Below are positions 34,601-48,710 of a DNA stretch of 64,000 nucleotides, piece by piece. This DNA comes from Gonapodya prolifera JEL478. Its lineage: Eukaryota; Monoblepharomycota; Monoblepharidomycetes; Monoblepharidales; Gonapodyaceae. Under the pieces are notes generated by a model that was not told where the DNA came from, did no database searches, and saw only the letters and a list, made by a program, of their open reading frames with translations. The position numbers were made by a program, and so were the translations under genes. Within the stretch, counting starts at the first letter, position 1, and each line of letters opens with the position of its first letter. The stretch lies in assembly GCA_001574975.1 (NCBI GenBank), contig KQ965737.1, positions 14,760 to 78,759 of the forward strand. The letters are read 5' to 3'.

Positions 34601-36881
34601 TGTATTGAGCATAAAATCTTCAACTGATTGCTCACCCTGACGAACACATCAGCAGTGTAAGTCTGAAACACCTCAGGGAGCAGCCAGTGCAGAAGACTCC
34701 ACAGTTCTTTCAGGTTATTCTGAAGTGGCGTACCGGTCAGGAGCAAGCGGTACTGGGAATGAATGTGAAAGACTGCTGTGGCAAGTTGGGTTTGTTCGTT
34801 TTTGATCCGGTGCCCTGTAACATTTGGATACCTCAGGTAAATGTCATCTTCTCCTGATCACAAAACTGTCAACACACCTTCATCCATTACTACCACCCGA
34901 TACACCCGCTGGCGGAACCAGAACATTTCAGATACCGCCATTTCGTATGTTGTCACAATGACATCGATGTCAGGATCATCATGCAAAATTTGTTTCAAGC
35001 GATCGCGCTCTTTCTGCACGCCATGGAACCGAAGGAGTTTGAGGCTCGGAGTCCATTTCCTGCACTCCCGGACCCAACCTTCGAGAACCTGTCGTGATCT
35101 AGTTCAGGAAATGCATTCAATGGAAGGTTATCAGACTTACGGAAAGAGGACACACAATCAAGTCTGAAACGGAGATTTAACGTGTCAAATATCTCCAACC
35201 CCGTCGAATTAATTGACTTACATGGTCCAGAAAGCTTTTTCTCATTCTTGAGAACAGCGAGGAATGCGAGCGTTTGAAGGGTCTTTCCGAGTCCCTAAAA
35301 AGTGGGAACGAGTGTCAACAAAAGTAATTGTTTGAAAGAGAAGCATTCAAATAACACATACCATCTCATCCCCTAGGATGGCATTGATACCATTATCAAA
35401 CATCCCCGTGAGCCATCCCAAACCTTTAAGTTGGTAGTCTTTCATCTCCCCATTCACTACAGACTCCGGCTGTGTTTCGCGGGGTCCACATGGTAACGGT
35501 TGCGAGCTAAGAACGTGAGGCAGCTTTTGCGGTAGTGTTGTGAGCAAGTTTTGAGGTTCATAAGGTGCATGAGGTGGATGGTTGGGATTCAGGAAGGGAG
35601 CGAAGAGCCCGCGGTGATGATACAACCAGGTATAGCGGAAGCGCGCGTGCGCATTGGTGTCTGCTTTGAGGGCCTGGCATTGAAATAATGGGTCAGCAAA
35701 TGATATCGTCACAAAAATGTAATGTGCAGTGACACATAACATGAATTGAAAAACTAGAGCAGAGCTTCTCCAATCTCCGTTCCCGCGACTCATAGTTCAG
35801 CCGAGAAGGTGTGTGATACGCCTTTAAAACTCACATGGTTTCTTTCCGACACTTTTTGAGGCACTTTCTCCTGAGAACCATACCACGCATCGCCGGTGTA
35901 ACCAGAGTAACTTCCGCCACCGAGACCAGATCCAAGACCGACGCCACCTCCCATTCCGAGACCAGCTCCCATCGATGGAGCATAACGTTGCTGCGGTGGA
36001 GGGGCGTATTGTTGTGTGTACCGATGCTGCGGCTGCTGATACGTTGGTGGTGCTCTTTGCTGTCTATTCATCACCACGCCCCCAGCAGCATAGTTTGTTC
36101 CACGATACATTTGCGCTGGAGTTGGCTGCTGCAGCTGCTGTATGCCCCTCGCGTAAGGATTTTGTTGAGGGGTGGGTTGATACTGTTGTGGAGGGTAGCC
36201 AGCAGATTGGTAAGGAGTTGAATACGCAGGAGTGGCATAGCTCGGATGAGGTTGCGAGTATGGAAGTTGACGATGGTGCCCGTACGGAATCTCTGCTTGA
36301 GGATACTGACGAGGAAGAGGTGTGAGTGCCGGTTGTGACATTCCAGGATACGCAGCCCCGCCTCCGATCATTCCATGGAGTCCAAGCTGCTTGGTCTGCT
36401 GATGTTGCGCGAGCGAAACTTGCTGTTGCATTGACGGAAGTCCTCGGTTGGCAAGCGAAGAATTTTGTCCCAGGTCGGCAGCACTAGAAGAACCATTCCA
36501 GCCCTGACCCTGCTGTAAGGAAGGGTGCGTGTTCTGCATTGGAAACTGCTGTTGGTGTTGAAGTGCCTGCTGGTTCATTTGGCTGTTCACAGCTGCGATG
36601 TTCTGTGAAAGCTGTAGCTGTAGCTGCATACTTTGAAGATGCGCGGACGACACTGAAGAAGGCAGCGATGGGGAAGATGCGGATGACATGGTATTCCCAA
36701 TTAAGTGCTGGTGGTACTGTTGGGTGTACTGAGAACCCGGGTTTGAAGACGTCAAAGCATCCATGGAAAGCGTAGGCGCCTGTGCCATAGTGTTGAAGGG
36801 GGAAAGCCCGGATGAAGCGGTGAGTTGCGCTTGCAATTGGGCCATGTCCGCCGACGAGAACTGTGTGCCGTTGAGAGCCAT
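31688..36881 (-). CDS. SNF2-family chromatin remodeler with two PHD-type zinc fingers
   Basis: ATG at 36881 opens a 350-residue Gln/Pro/Tyr-rich disordered N-terminus ([22 protein letters not shown]). The SNF2 ATPase follows over several exons: [26 protein letters not shown] (Walker A), DEG|H box split by an intron, [20 protein letters not shown], then helicase C with [39 protein letters not shown] and QARAHRIGQ. After it come a Lys-rich linker ([14 protein letters not shown]), a PHD finger [21 protein letters not shown] and a second Cys/His cluster HHCEVC...[14 protein letters not shown]. The C-terminal tail is acidic then Ser/Thr-rich, ending at TAA 31690-31688. The DEGH box is like HELLS/Lsh rather than ISWI (DEAH). 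Likely nuclear. Exact subfamily unresolved. Confidence 0.85.
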
Positions 36882-37698
36882 CACTAACGAATGTTCCTGG
36901 AGACCGATGTGGGCGTAGGGCGGAAATTTTCCTACTCTCTTTCAATCCTGTCCTCGCGCTGATGCGAAAGGGGATTCGGCGCTCCTTGTACACCCGTTGG
37001 ACCTCTTTATTTGCCTGATCCGGGGTCTTCGTGTGGCACCGCGGACGGCGCGTTCGTGAACTCGACGTTGATTTGACGCTCAAGGCGTGATTGCGATATC
37101 GGATGCAGCGATGACTGGCGCTAGGTCGTGGCCCAGGCTCCGGCGGGGGAGAGTGAGGCGCACAAGGTTTTTGTGCAGAATCATTCTCTCACAACCACTC
37201 AAAAAAAATGGGAAAAAAAGGAAAATCTTTTTGAACGTTTATACACGTATCTAATCGACTTAATACCTCTGTCTCATGTCGAGAGACTTACTCCTACACA
37301 GCAGCAGGGTTCCGGCTAAGCGCGTTCATCCGACCGGACCGCCCCTCGCAAGAAAAACATGCCACAGTTCATTTATCGATCGTAATGGTTGTATTTTCTT
37401 GTTTGTTTCGTGTGTATGGTTGTGGTCGCATCTGCCATTCATCAAAGTGAAGTGTGGACCAAAAACCGACAACAGAAAGGGACCCCTTCCCCCCACACAT
37501 GCACCTTCGGCCGAGCCTGATTGTTGGTTCCTCGTGCGAGGACATCATGAAATTTTACAAACTTTGCATCATGATCATCTGCATTGTGTCAAAAAAGAAA
37601 CTTATGAGATACACTATAGTCATCTTTCCTTATTCTTCCGCCTTTCCTTATTCTTGCTGCTTTATTTATATTAAGCAAGCTCAAACCCAGCATTTGCA
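36882..37698. other. Intergenic region between SNF2 gene start and HECT gene end
   Basis: Contains the promoter side of the SNF2 gene and the 3' side of the HECT gene, both on the minus strand. Short A-rich runs (37200-37235) are present. No gene is supported. Confidence 0.5.
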
Positions 37699-40600
37699 TT
37701 AATCTGAGTGCAAAAGAAACATTAGCGGGTCTTCAAAACTAGTTTCGCCTGCCCGAGCAGAGGTGAAACTCACAGCATACAGTAGTTTTTCCTCGAAATG
37801 CAAACAGTAAATATACGTAGGTCGGTTTAGGTCGGTCAGGTCCGAGTGGGCGTGGAAGCGGTCGAGATGTTCCATCACAGCTGCAGAGACACAAAAAGAA
37901 GTCGGCGAGTTGCTTACCTTAAGAGCCTGCTTGGTTTTGAAAACCGGTAACTTAAGCATATTAAAGCATGTCGCAGCAGTGGGAAGGCGCGTCGAGTCCT
38001 TTCCCAGCCCCACAAACGTCCCAATCATCTGCAAGGGGGAAGGTTCATTGGATGCGTGGTCACCTTCATCTGCAATTGCACGAATAGTAAATGTTGGTTG
38101 TAAGTGCTGGAAGCCTAACGTAACAGGGCGAGCACGCATGCTTGAGAAAACAATCGTAGGATAGGAGTCGACCGAGCCTACCTCCGACGGGGGGTTTGCT
38201 ACAAGATGTTGCAAACCGAAGAAACGCCGACTTCTCCTTAGGAGACATTTCTTCTACGCACTGCCAAAGCCATCGAATTGTTTTATGTTGGTCGAAAAAT
38301 CCTCCTTCGTATCTGGTGTAAGTCCTTAACTCCTTTGGATCAAAGTCTGCTCCTTCACCGGACATCAACTTCTGGAGTTCCGAGGCTGAAAAAATGCGAA
38401 GCCAGGTATCACTGATCACAGACTTGAACCCCCTGATAAATGCTCGATTCTGTTCCTTCGCCTGTTGATTCAGGACGAAGTCCGCCATGAGATAGACTGC
38501 TCCGAAGAAATTTAAGTTGGGTTCAATTCAGTGACAAATGAGAAAACTCACTGTATTGGAAGCGGTTCTCATTGGTGACATCGATCTTGCGTCCACCAGG
38601 TTTCAGTTCTAATAAAAGTGATGAAATTGATAATGCGCCTCTGAGAGTGTACTCGAGTTACTCATACCTACCTTGCGATACCTTTTTCCCAAACACATCA
38701 TCGTCGATGGTGAATGTTAGACCGAGATCGGCACAGTCGCGTTCATAATGTTTCAAGAAAGTGAGATTCTTGTAAAGCTCTGGATCCAATGACGGTAAAT
38801 CATCCAGGCATGTATATTGCGAAAGGAGCTTGGAGTAGAAGAACAGAGCAAACGGGTAGTCGATGACAATTCCCTCTAGTACCCCCAACGGCGACTTTCA
38901 CATTGAGACACAAGCGGTGCGCATCAATCTCGTAGCGTACCATATAATGCCTTCGCAAGCATCCTTCCAGTGAAGTGGAGAAGATCGAGATGATTCTCGT
39001 GGATTCCACTCTTGGAGCTCGGATAAATTGTGTTATCTGCTGTTGGCTTGAATAATCTTTTGGGTTCAACAGTGATTCTTGATGCCGATCCATGCAATCA
39101 ATTGAAACGTATGTACTTACCCAAGCTCACCAGAAAATGCTCTTTTTAGAAGTAATTCAATGAATTCCTTGAATACACCGCGCTGATCGATTCCAGGCTC
39201 GTCCATTCCAAGCTCGTTCACAAATACGATGCGAAATGTTTGCTTAAACTGAGCTCCAGAAAGTTTCGCTAGGAAGGTAAAGCCATCTTCAAGAACCTAT
39301 GACACGGATGGATGATAAACGCCGCTGGTGGCCCTGCTAATGTGGAAGCTCCTCACCGCTTTCCGACGAATCCGGACAGAAAACCCGATATCATCGACCG
39401 TGGCTTTGTCAGACTTGACCATATCACGGAAAATATCGACTCGTGTGCGAAATGGTATGGTTTGGGGCATGACATTGAGGATTAGCGAAGTCGTTGCATC
39501 TCCCTTCCTAAACGAAAGATAATGAGAAAAAAATGGGTGTTTGGGATTGAAGCTCTTGATCCAAACTCACTTTATATTTACAAGTACATCCTTACCGACC
39601 ATCTGCGGCATCACCCAAGGGGATGTCTCACTCTCTTTGCCTCCGCGGAAACCCATCCCAGCAAAAAAGCCGGCTACTCCCCGTTTTTCGGGAAGGTCGG
39701 CCATCCACGCTCGCCGGTCATTGCGGTCGTATAGTGCTCCCAGTAACTTCAACGCGGCATCAGTGAGAGAGGGTCGGATGGACTGCTTCATCCGAAGGTG
39801 GAGTTGAAAACAGTAGCTGTTGAGGAAAGTAGACAGCGTCGAGAATTGCGCAAGGGTAAAAGGGTGTTGGCGATTGTAGATCTCCTCATCCGATAGAGTC
39901 CTTGTAAGCGGTGCGGACAAGTCAGCATCTGGTGCAAATTAGTCCGCGCTTCGGACCTACAGAAAAAGAAGGTATGCGCTTTCACAAAACATCTCCAGAA
40001 CCGGTGTCATTGGTTCGCTCGCAGGATCCTTGGTTGATGCCACCAACATTTGCAGACCTTTCGAGTTCCCAGGTCCAATCAGGGTAAGCATTCTGGATTG
40101 CCGAGAGGACGGTTATTTGTTGATCTATGACGGTTGTCTAGCGGTGTCGATTCTCACGTAAATAGCGTTGGGATAACGCCGGGACAATAGGCCACGCTGT
40201 TCATCGCATCCTTACCGACCACCCGAAGCCCCTTGATTGCACCAAGAATCACGTCAGCGACATCCTTCAGGTCAACAGCTACTGTCGCGATAAATCCTGA
40301 GTATTCGGCATTCTTGACCACTTCTGATGCTCCATTGAAAAGTGTCACCAGCCATTCCCGAGACCAGAGCCAGCAGAGTGAGTCTCCAATTTGTGGCCAC
40401 CATTGCGGGGTAGGAAGAAGATTACGTGGACCAGAGTACCATTCCATGAGTGGGTGAAAGGAAAGAGCGGAGGATTGTTGTCGTGACTTGTCACTCGAAA
40501 GAGCAGCAAGATTGAGTAAAGACGACATGCAATGAAGAAATAAGGTTCGGGGCCTTGGAAGCGCAGGCCAGGCTGGGTATGGAGGAGAATGGATACTTGG

Positions 40601-41842
40601 AGCTGTGTTTGACCGGGATACTGTTGCAGGATCTGAAGGTGTTGCAGAGACCCGTAATAGACCCCAATCTTCTCCGGTGGCATCAACTCCCATCCTTCGG
40701 TGCCATTCACACAAATTTGCTGCGACGAGTGCTGCATCTTCTCCCGATGCCATCGCGCTGAACGCTGCCCGTGCCTCCCCACCACCTAACCCTTCCACAA
40801 CTGCAGAGAAAGCGCCCGATCTGCGCAGCAGCTCGATTCCTTGATCGTCGAGTAGATACACCAGTAAAGGAGTCGAGAGCACCTTCGCACAGAAGTTGGT
40901 CACTCTTTCGCTCTTATTCTGTGCAGACGGTGCGGTGGCCAAAGTCCATGCGACAGCGGTTGAAAAGGCGCCAAGCCATAGTTGCGCGGATCGGAGGTCC
41001 TTTTGCTCCTGTGCTGCTGGATTAGGTTTAAGTCGGATTGGCACGACGACTCTGAGCCGCTCACGGGTGCCCGCAGCCATCATGGCGTAAAAGCCATTAT
41101 TTTCGACTAGTCTGCTGTGTACACGGCTGCAAATATGCGTCACTCCCGCAACTGTTGTGGTCATGCCATATGTGGCGGGGTTGAGAAACGTGAGCAGAAG
41201 CCGTAGCTGCGATGAAAGTTGACGCGGTGAGGCTTGTCGTCCACCAGCAGATATCTCAGTCCGTGTTGAAGGTGAGTGGGACCCGTAGTTTGCTCCGGGT
41301 GATGATGCCTGGGCTGATAAAGTCCTGCCACTTGGGAATCCTGAGCGGTAGCGTGCCCATGTCTCTGTCCCCGTTCCTAAAGCAACGGCAGTCCAACAGA
41401 GTCTTGAAAGAACTATCTCCACCACCTCCTTAGTTCCATTTGCGTTTCCAAGGGCAACAATTTGTTTGGTTGATGCGAGAAGGAGCTTCGCGGCATGTTC
41501 CACGCGCTCCACAAGCCCAGCTACATCACCAGGGCGACTAATATCCCACAAAAACGTGAGTTGTCCGGCCCGGATCAAGAGCTCGCGGACGGGAAGAGAA
41601 TGATCGGGAGCGGGCTTTCCGAATCCGATGGCAAGGTCCCATTCATTTCTCAAGACTGCAAGCTCCTTCCGTCTATCTCTGTGTCTCTTCCAGAAACGAT
41701 GCACTCGGCGAGCTGCTTCGGTCCTCCCGGCCTCTTGTTCCTGCTCCCGTCTCCGTTGCTCGCGGAGTTCTCGCGCACGCCGGGCAGTCGCAAGAAGGGT
41801 GGCTTTTGAAGAGGCAGATGACGGCGGTGGGAAAAATGACAT
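37699..41842 (-). CDS. HECT-type E3 ubiquitin ligase, UBE3B/UBE3C/Hul5 group
   Basis: ATG 41842 opens an Arg/Glu-rich N-terminus (ARRARELREQRRREQEQE) leading to an IQ-like motif (AARRVHRFWKRHRDRRK), as in UBE3B and UBE3C. A long helical region of about 560 residues lies in one large exon down to about 40160. HECT domain exons follow: FVNELGMDEPGIDQRGVFKEF, DYPFALFFYSKLLSQY, DLGLTFTIDDDVFGKK, FIRGFKSVISDTWLRIFSASELQKLMSG and the catalytic loop LPTAATCFNMLKLP, whose Cys codon is at 37968-37966. The last intron (GTAAGC near 37919 to TTTCGAG near 37800) restores KEKLLYAV and a short C-terminus ending at TAA 37701-37699. In yeast Hul5 acts with the proteasome on ubiquitin chain extension. About 1,050 residues, as expected. 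Confidence 0.88.
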
Positions 41843-42020
41843 TGAAATGGATGGAAGGGGAAGGTGACTTGGGTGATGGGTGGGTTGAGGAACTGAGACA
41901 ATACAGCAGTGACTGACACAGCGGCCACATCCCCCCACTCCCCCTCGACCGTTCAGTTGAATCAGAATCAATGCGCTAAAGTTCTATTTCGAAACAATTA
42001 TGTAAAAGATGGACTAGATT

Positions 42021-44510
<2,490 letters not shown>

Positions 44511-44517
44511 TTATTAT

Positions 44518-46998
44518 TCACCCGTTATGTTCTATCCTCTTGGTATTACGTTCGGGTTCGGAAACTGCCTGCGCTGTGTCCAGATGCGCCGTCCGTTCTG
44601 ACATCACCCGTCTCACCTCCTCCACAAGGTCCTGGCGGCCCGCCAAATCATCAAACAACTTGATCGCCGTCGCGTAAAACTGCAAGCCATGGTACGTCCT
44701 CTGCGCCGGGTCAGCCAAAAACCTGCCCCACAATTCCACACCGCGGGACACATCGCCAAGGGTGAGACACGCCATCATCAGCCCGAGGTACACCCCGTAC
44801 GTCGGTTGCACCCCGTACCGCTCCATATCATGCACCAAGTCATTCAGAACCCACCCGGATCCCTCGACGCGGCGAGCGCACCCTTGGATCAGGTCGGCGT
44901 ACACACTAGCGGGCAGCGCCCGCCGCCCGCCCTGGCACGCGTCCGCCAGACGCTGCGCGGCTCCTTCGAGGTCATGCGACTCTGCGAGCGTTCTGAGCAG
45001 TGCGCCTAGGGACTCGGCGGAGTGCAGCACGGCGCTGTCGATCTGGAGCTGCTCGATACGATATACCCGGGGGTCGACCGTGATGGGCAAGCCGGGATCC
45101 TGCTTGGCGCCGTCTCCACCCCCTGCGCGACTCCCACCAGCCCGCCCTCGCTCTGGTTTCATTCCCACTCCCTCATCCACCTCCCCCTCCACCCTGTGCT
45201 GCTCCTCCTCCTCCTGCATCATCCTCTTCAACGGCTCACTGTACCCGCCCCACCCCTCCCTGCCATACTTGAGGGGCATACACGCCCTATACAGCACCGC
45301 AAACGTCTCCTCCGTCGCCGGATGCCCGTGGCGCACCATCTCATCGTACACCTCCATCGCCCTATCCAGGCGCTCCCCAACACGCATTCGGGGCTCCCTC
45401 CACCCGGCCCACGCGGCCATCAGGGCATGGTAGCACCGCCGCGCGGGAACGACGCCGGCGGCCTTCATGTCCCGCACGAGGGCGACCGCCTTGTCGAGCT
45501 CGACCCGCGCGGCAGGGCGGTCCACGCCGACACCGTCCCGGGCGGCCCGGCAATGCAGCTCGACGATATCGGTGGCCGTCTCCACGGGGAGGCCCGACAC
45601 GCCGCCCTGGCGGAAGGCGAGGTTGGCTGCGGTGCGGGCCCAGGCCGGGTGGGTGTCGGCCCAGCGGCGGGCGCGGAAGGGGCGGCCCATGTCGCGGTCC
45701 TGGTCGGCGCGGAGGCGGCAGAGGGAAACGCGGAGAAGTGCGGAGTCTAGGGCGAGGGAGAGGTCCCGCGATGGCGGCGGGTGCGGGACGCGCCTGCCCC
45801 CGCCGCTGAGGGAGAACTCGGCCTCCTGGACGCGGCGGACGCCGGCCCATCCCTGCGTCCAGCGGGATTCGGCGGAAGGGAGGTCGGTCAGGTCGTGTCC
45901 GGCCGCCTGGATGACTGCAGCGTTGAGACTTTGCGCGGTGAGGGACGTGGTGTCCGGGTCGAGTCCTGCCGGGGACTGCGCGGCGGTGGTAGCGGCCGCG
46001 GTGAGGAGGCGGGCGAACGTGGCGTCGAGTTGGGTGTGGGGCGCCGAAGCGCGAATGAGGGCGAGGAAGGCGTGGCAGAGGACGGTGAGGTCCACAGGGA
46101 GGCGGGACTGTTCCATGTAGGAGAGGATGGATGCGATGGAGGAAGGGTTTTTCGTGATGCCGTAGGCCTAGAATTGGGGAAGAAGTTTAGACAACAGGTG
46201 ACAGACTATTTTCCCTGGTGTCCCACAAACCCGAATCATGAGCATCAGTGTGCGCACATTGAGACTGCTCTCGACCTTGACGACATCGATGAGTCTGAGT
46301 GCCTCGTCAATGTCCCTTTCCGTCGCACGGTCCAGCAGGGCCTCGATGAGGTGGAAGTATGCCGACAACCGGGGGTCCTCGTCAATGTCATTGTCGGCGT
46401 CGGCACCGAGGCCCGTGCCATCCAAGACGGAGGCGGAGGAGTGGGTCCTCCGCATGCGGTCGAGCCGGTCAAGCCGCGCGAGGATCTTTGACGCGCGGTC
46501 GAGCGAACCCGACGCCACGAGCGTGCGGAGATGGAGTGCGAGGACGCGTGCCTTCCTGCGGTCCTGTTCGTCCAACTCCGACCCAGCAACAGCACTCGAT
46601 TGCCGCGCCCAGTGCTTCTCCAGCAAGGCCATGAGGGACGCCGATGTGCGCAGGTCGCGGGTTCTGACGCATGCTTCCATGAGGGCTTCGCAGGCCTGTT
46701 CGACCTCTGACGCGGCCATTGACGGGTTCTTGAGGACGCGCCTGAAGGCCGTTTCGAACGAGGCCATGCCGCCATCGCGGGCGAGAGAAAGAGCGGTCGC
46801 GAGGGATTGGGGTTGGGTTGGTGGAGGTGGGGCGTGCAGGTGGGATGCGGTGGAGAAGGAACGGTGCAGGTGAAGACGGGCGGGGGATGTCGCGGGCGGC
46901 GGGGGAGCGCAGGGACTCGGGTTGGGCGGCGTGCGCTGCGTGGGCGGCCGATGCCATTGCAGCGGTGTGTCGCCCGTGCGCCGTGCGAGTCGATACAT
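44518..46998 (-). CDS. Pentatricopeptide-repeat-like mitochondrial protein
   Basis: Two exons, 46998-46231 and 46167-44518, join in frame (GTTTGT donor, TTCTAG acceptor) to give about 805 residues. The N-terminus is Arg-rich with few acids (MYRLARRTGDTPLQWHRPP), a likely mitochondrial import signal. Helical pairs of about 35 residues have PPR character, for example ALVRDMKAAGVVPARRCYHA, AMEVYDEMVRHGHPATEETF and LVHDMERYGVQPTYGVYLG. Fungal PPR proteins bind mitochondrial RNAs for processing, stability or translation; the target here is unknown. The GC content is high, which creates long antisense frames. It lies 138 bp upstream of the dihydrolipoamide dehydrogenase start, same strand. Confidence 0.75.
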
Positions 46999-47499
46999 GG
47001 CCGTTTTTGATCGTGACAATGGTGTCCGCAGCACGCGGTGGGACTTTACTGTTGACGGAGAAAGTAATAAGATTCTTATCTGACTCCACCTTTTCGTTTG
47101 TTCCGGTCTTGAGCGAAGAAACTGATAAATGCACTCCGTATTCATCATTTGAAAATGGCTGCCTTTTGCCATTGAGTTTGTACATGTCACCCAAAAGGCG
47201 ATGACCGCAGGGATGCAACTCATCCCCCTCAACTTCAGGGCATCAAAGTCTGAAGAGCCCAGCCTGACGCTCTACGCCTTCGCTGCTCCGTCGGATGCGC
47301 ATCACATCCCCGTCCTCGCGCTGACTCACCGCCACTCGTCGCCGGATGCAAATCTTGATGAGCGCCGCCGACGCGTCCCACGCTCACACGCTGCCATCCG
47401 CGTGACGCGTCATCCTCTTCTCTGATTGCTATTCGTTTCTAGCCCTCGTACTAGCTGACGACGCCAAGGTCTCGACCTCTTGTACGCTTCACCTCGTGT

Positions 47500-48365
47500 C
47501 CTCCGATGCTCAATCCATGTCCCCAAGTCGCAACCATTCCAGAACCACGGACCTCGGACCTCGGACCTTCCCGCTTCGCGATCCCTTCCGGAGCCTGTAC
47601 ACGACTGGGTTCGTGTACAGACTCCAGAAAGAATGTCGAGCAAAGTTCACTCCGGAAACATGCGGCAACCAAACCACCGGAGTTTTTGTATACCCATGAG
47701 TCACGCTGCGCTTCAGGAAGTCTGTACACGACGTGGCTCGTATGGCGACCAAAATTCACTCCGGGACAACCAGGAATCACCCCACCTGTTTAACTCGAGT
47801 GGTGCAGGAGTCCGTAGCCGACGTGGGCTCGTGTTATGGACACCCGTCCTGTTGGGCGACGAATACCTCTCTGAAATTACACCTCGCACTCAAGTATCAC
47901 GCTCACGGGGCCAGTGGACACCCGAACAAACGCTTTCGCTCATAGGGAGTCTGTGCACGACTGCGGCTCGTGTATCGACTCTTCAAAAGCCGCGCGAAGG
48001 AATACCATCAAGGCACCCCCCACGTTCGCAGGAGCGCCAACCACTTCAACGGTCTATCTTCGGCATTGTTGGAGCGTCTAAAAACACACCAAGTCGTTTG
48101 CAAGCGCTTCCAAAGCCGTCGAACAAAATCTCGCGCTGACGCACACTGACCACCAGTCCTCTCCTGCTCCACCACCGCGCGTTTGCACCCGTACGCCACT
48201 CTTTTTGGGAACTCGTGCACGACCTTGCGTCGTCTTAAGTCTCCCTAAGGTTAGCAAACCAAATTCACGTGGCATGCGACCCGAGCCTCGAGCAATTCTT
48301 CAAATGTATCCATTCGGCGATCTTCACAGAGGCTGTGAACGACGTGGGCTCGTGTAATGTCCTCT
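47500..48365. repeat. Array of six degenerate hairpin-bearing repeats
   Basis: A motif of about 35 bp recurs at 47590-47625, 47717-47750, 47807-47840, 47945-47980, 48207-48240 and 48329-48363. Its core is (G/A)G(T/C)CTGTACACGACGTGG followed by CTCGTGTA. The first copy forms a perfect 10-bp inverted repeat (47595-47604 with 47611-47620, 6-nt loop); others keep ACGA...TCGT arms. Surrounding sequence is also partly duplicated (TTCACTCCGG near 47650 and 47757). No coding frame is maintained. The array lies between the divergent-free 5' sides and 3' sides of the PPR gene and the flavin monooxygenase gene. Confidence 0.6.
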
Positions 48366-48710
48366 GTAAGGCTGGCAAACGGCGAACGATCTCTCATTTG
48401 TGATGCGAGTTGCGCTCGATTCACATTTCGTTCTCGTTATGATTCTCTTGTCTGACAGCGGGAAATCGGTCACAATCCTGCTCGCAGCTATGTTTTGGAC
48501 TCGCCAAGATCGGCAGCAAGAATCTTTGAGGTGTAATAGCAGATGGAGGCTGGATACATACATCATCTTTCACATGCTACTGACGAAACTGAAAAGTTGA
48601 AAATATTTTCGTGCACAGGAAAGCCAAAGAAAGCGAGTTTGTTGTGTAAGATCTTCCAACCAGAAAAGCACTTCACACGGATCCCATCGCGAGCTTAGCC
48701 TCTCAACCTC

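Noticed and set aside
45022-46120. Long plus-strand frames (200-240 codons) opposite the PPR gene
   Set aside because: They are antisense shadows in GC-rich coding DNA; the minus-strand frame has PPR-like helices, an import signal and a frame-preserving intron.
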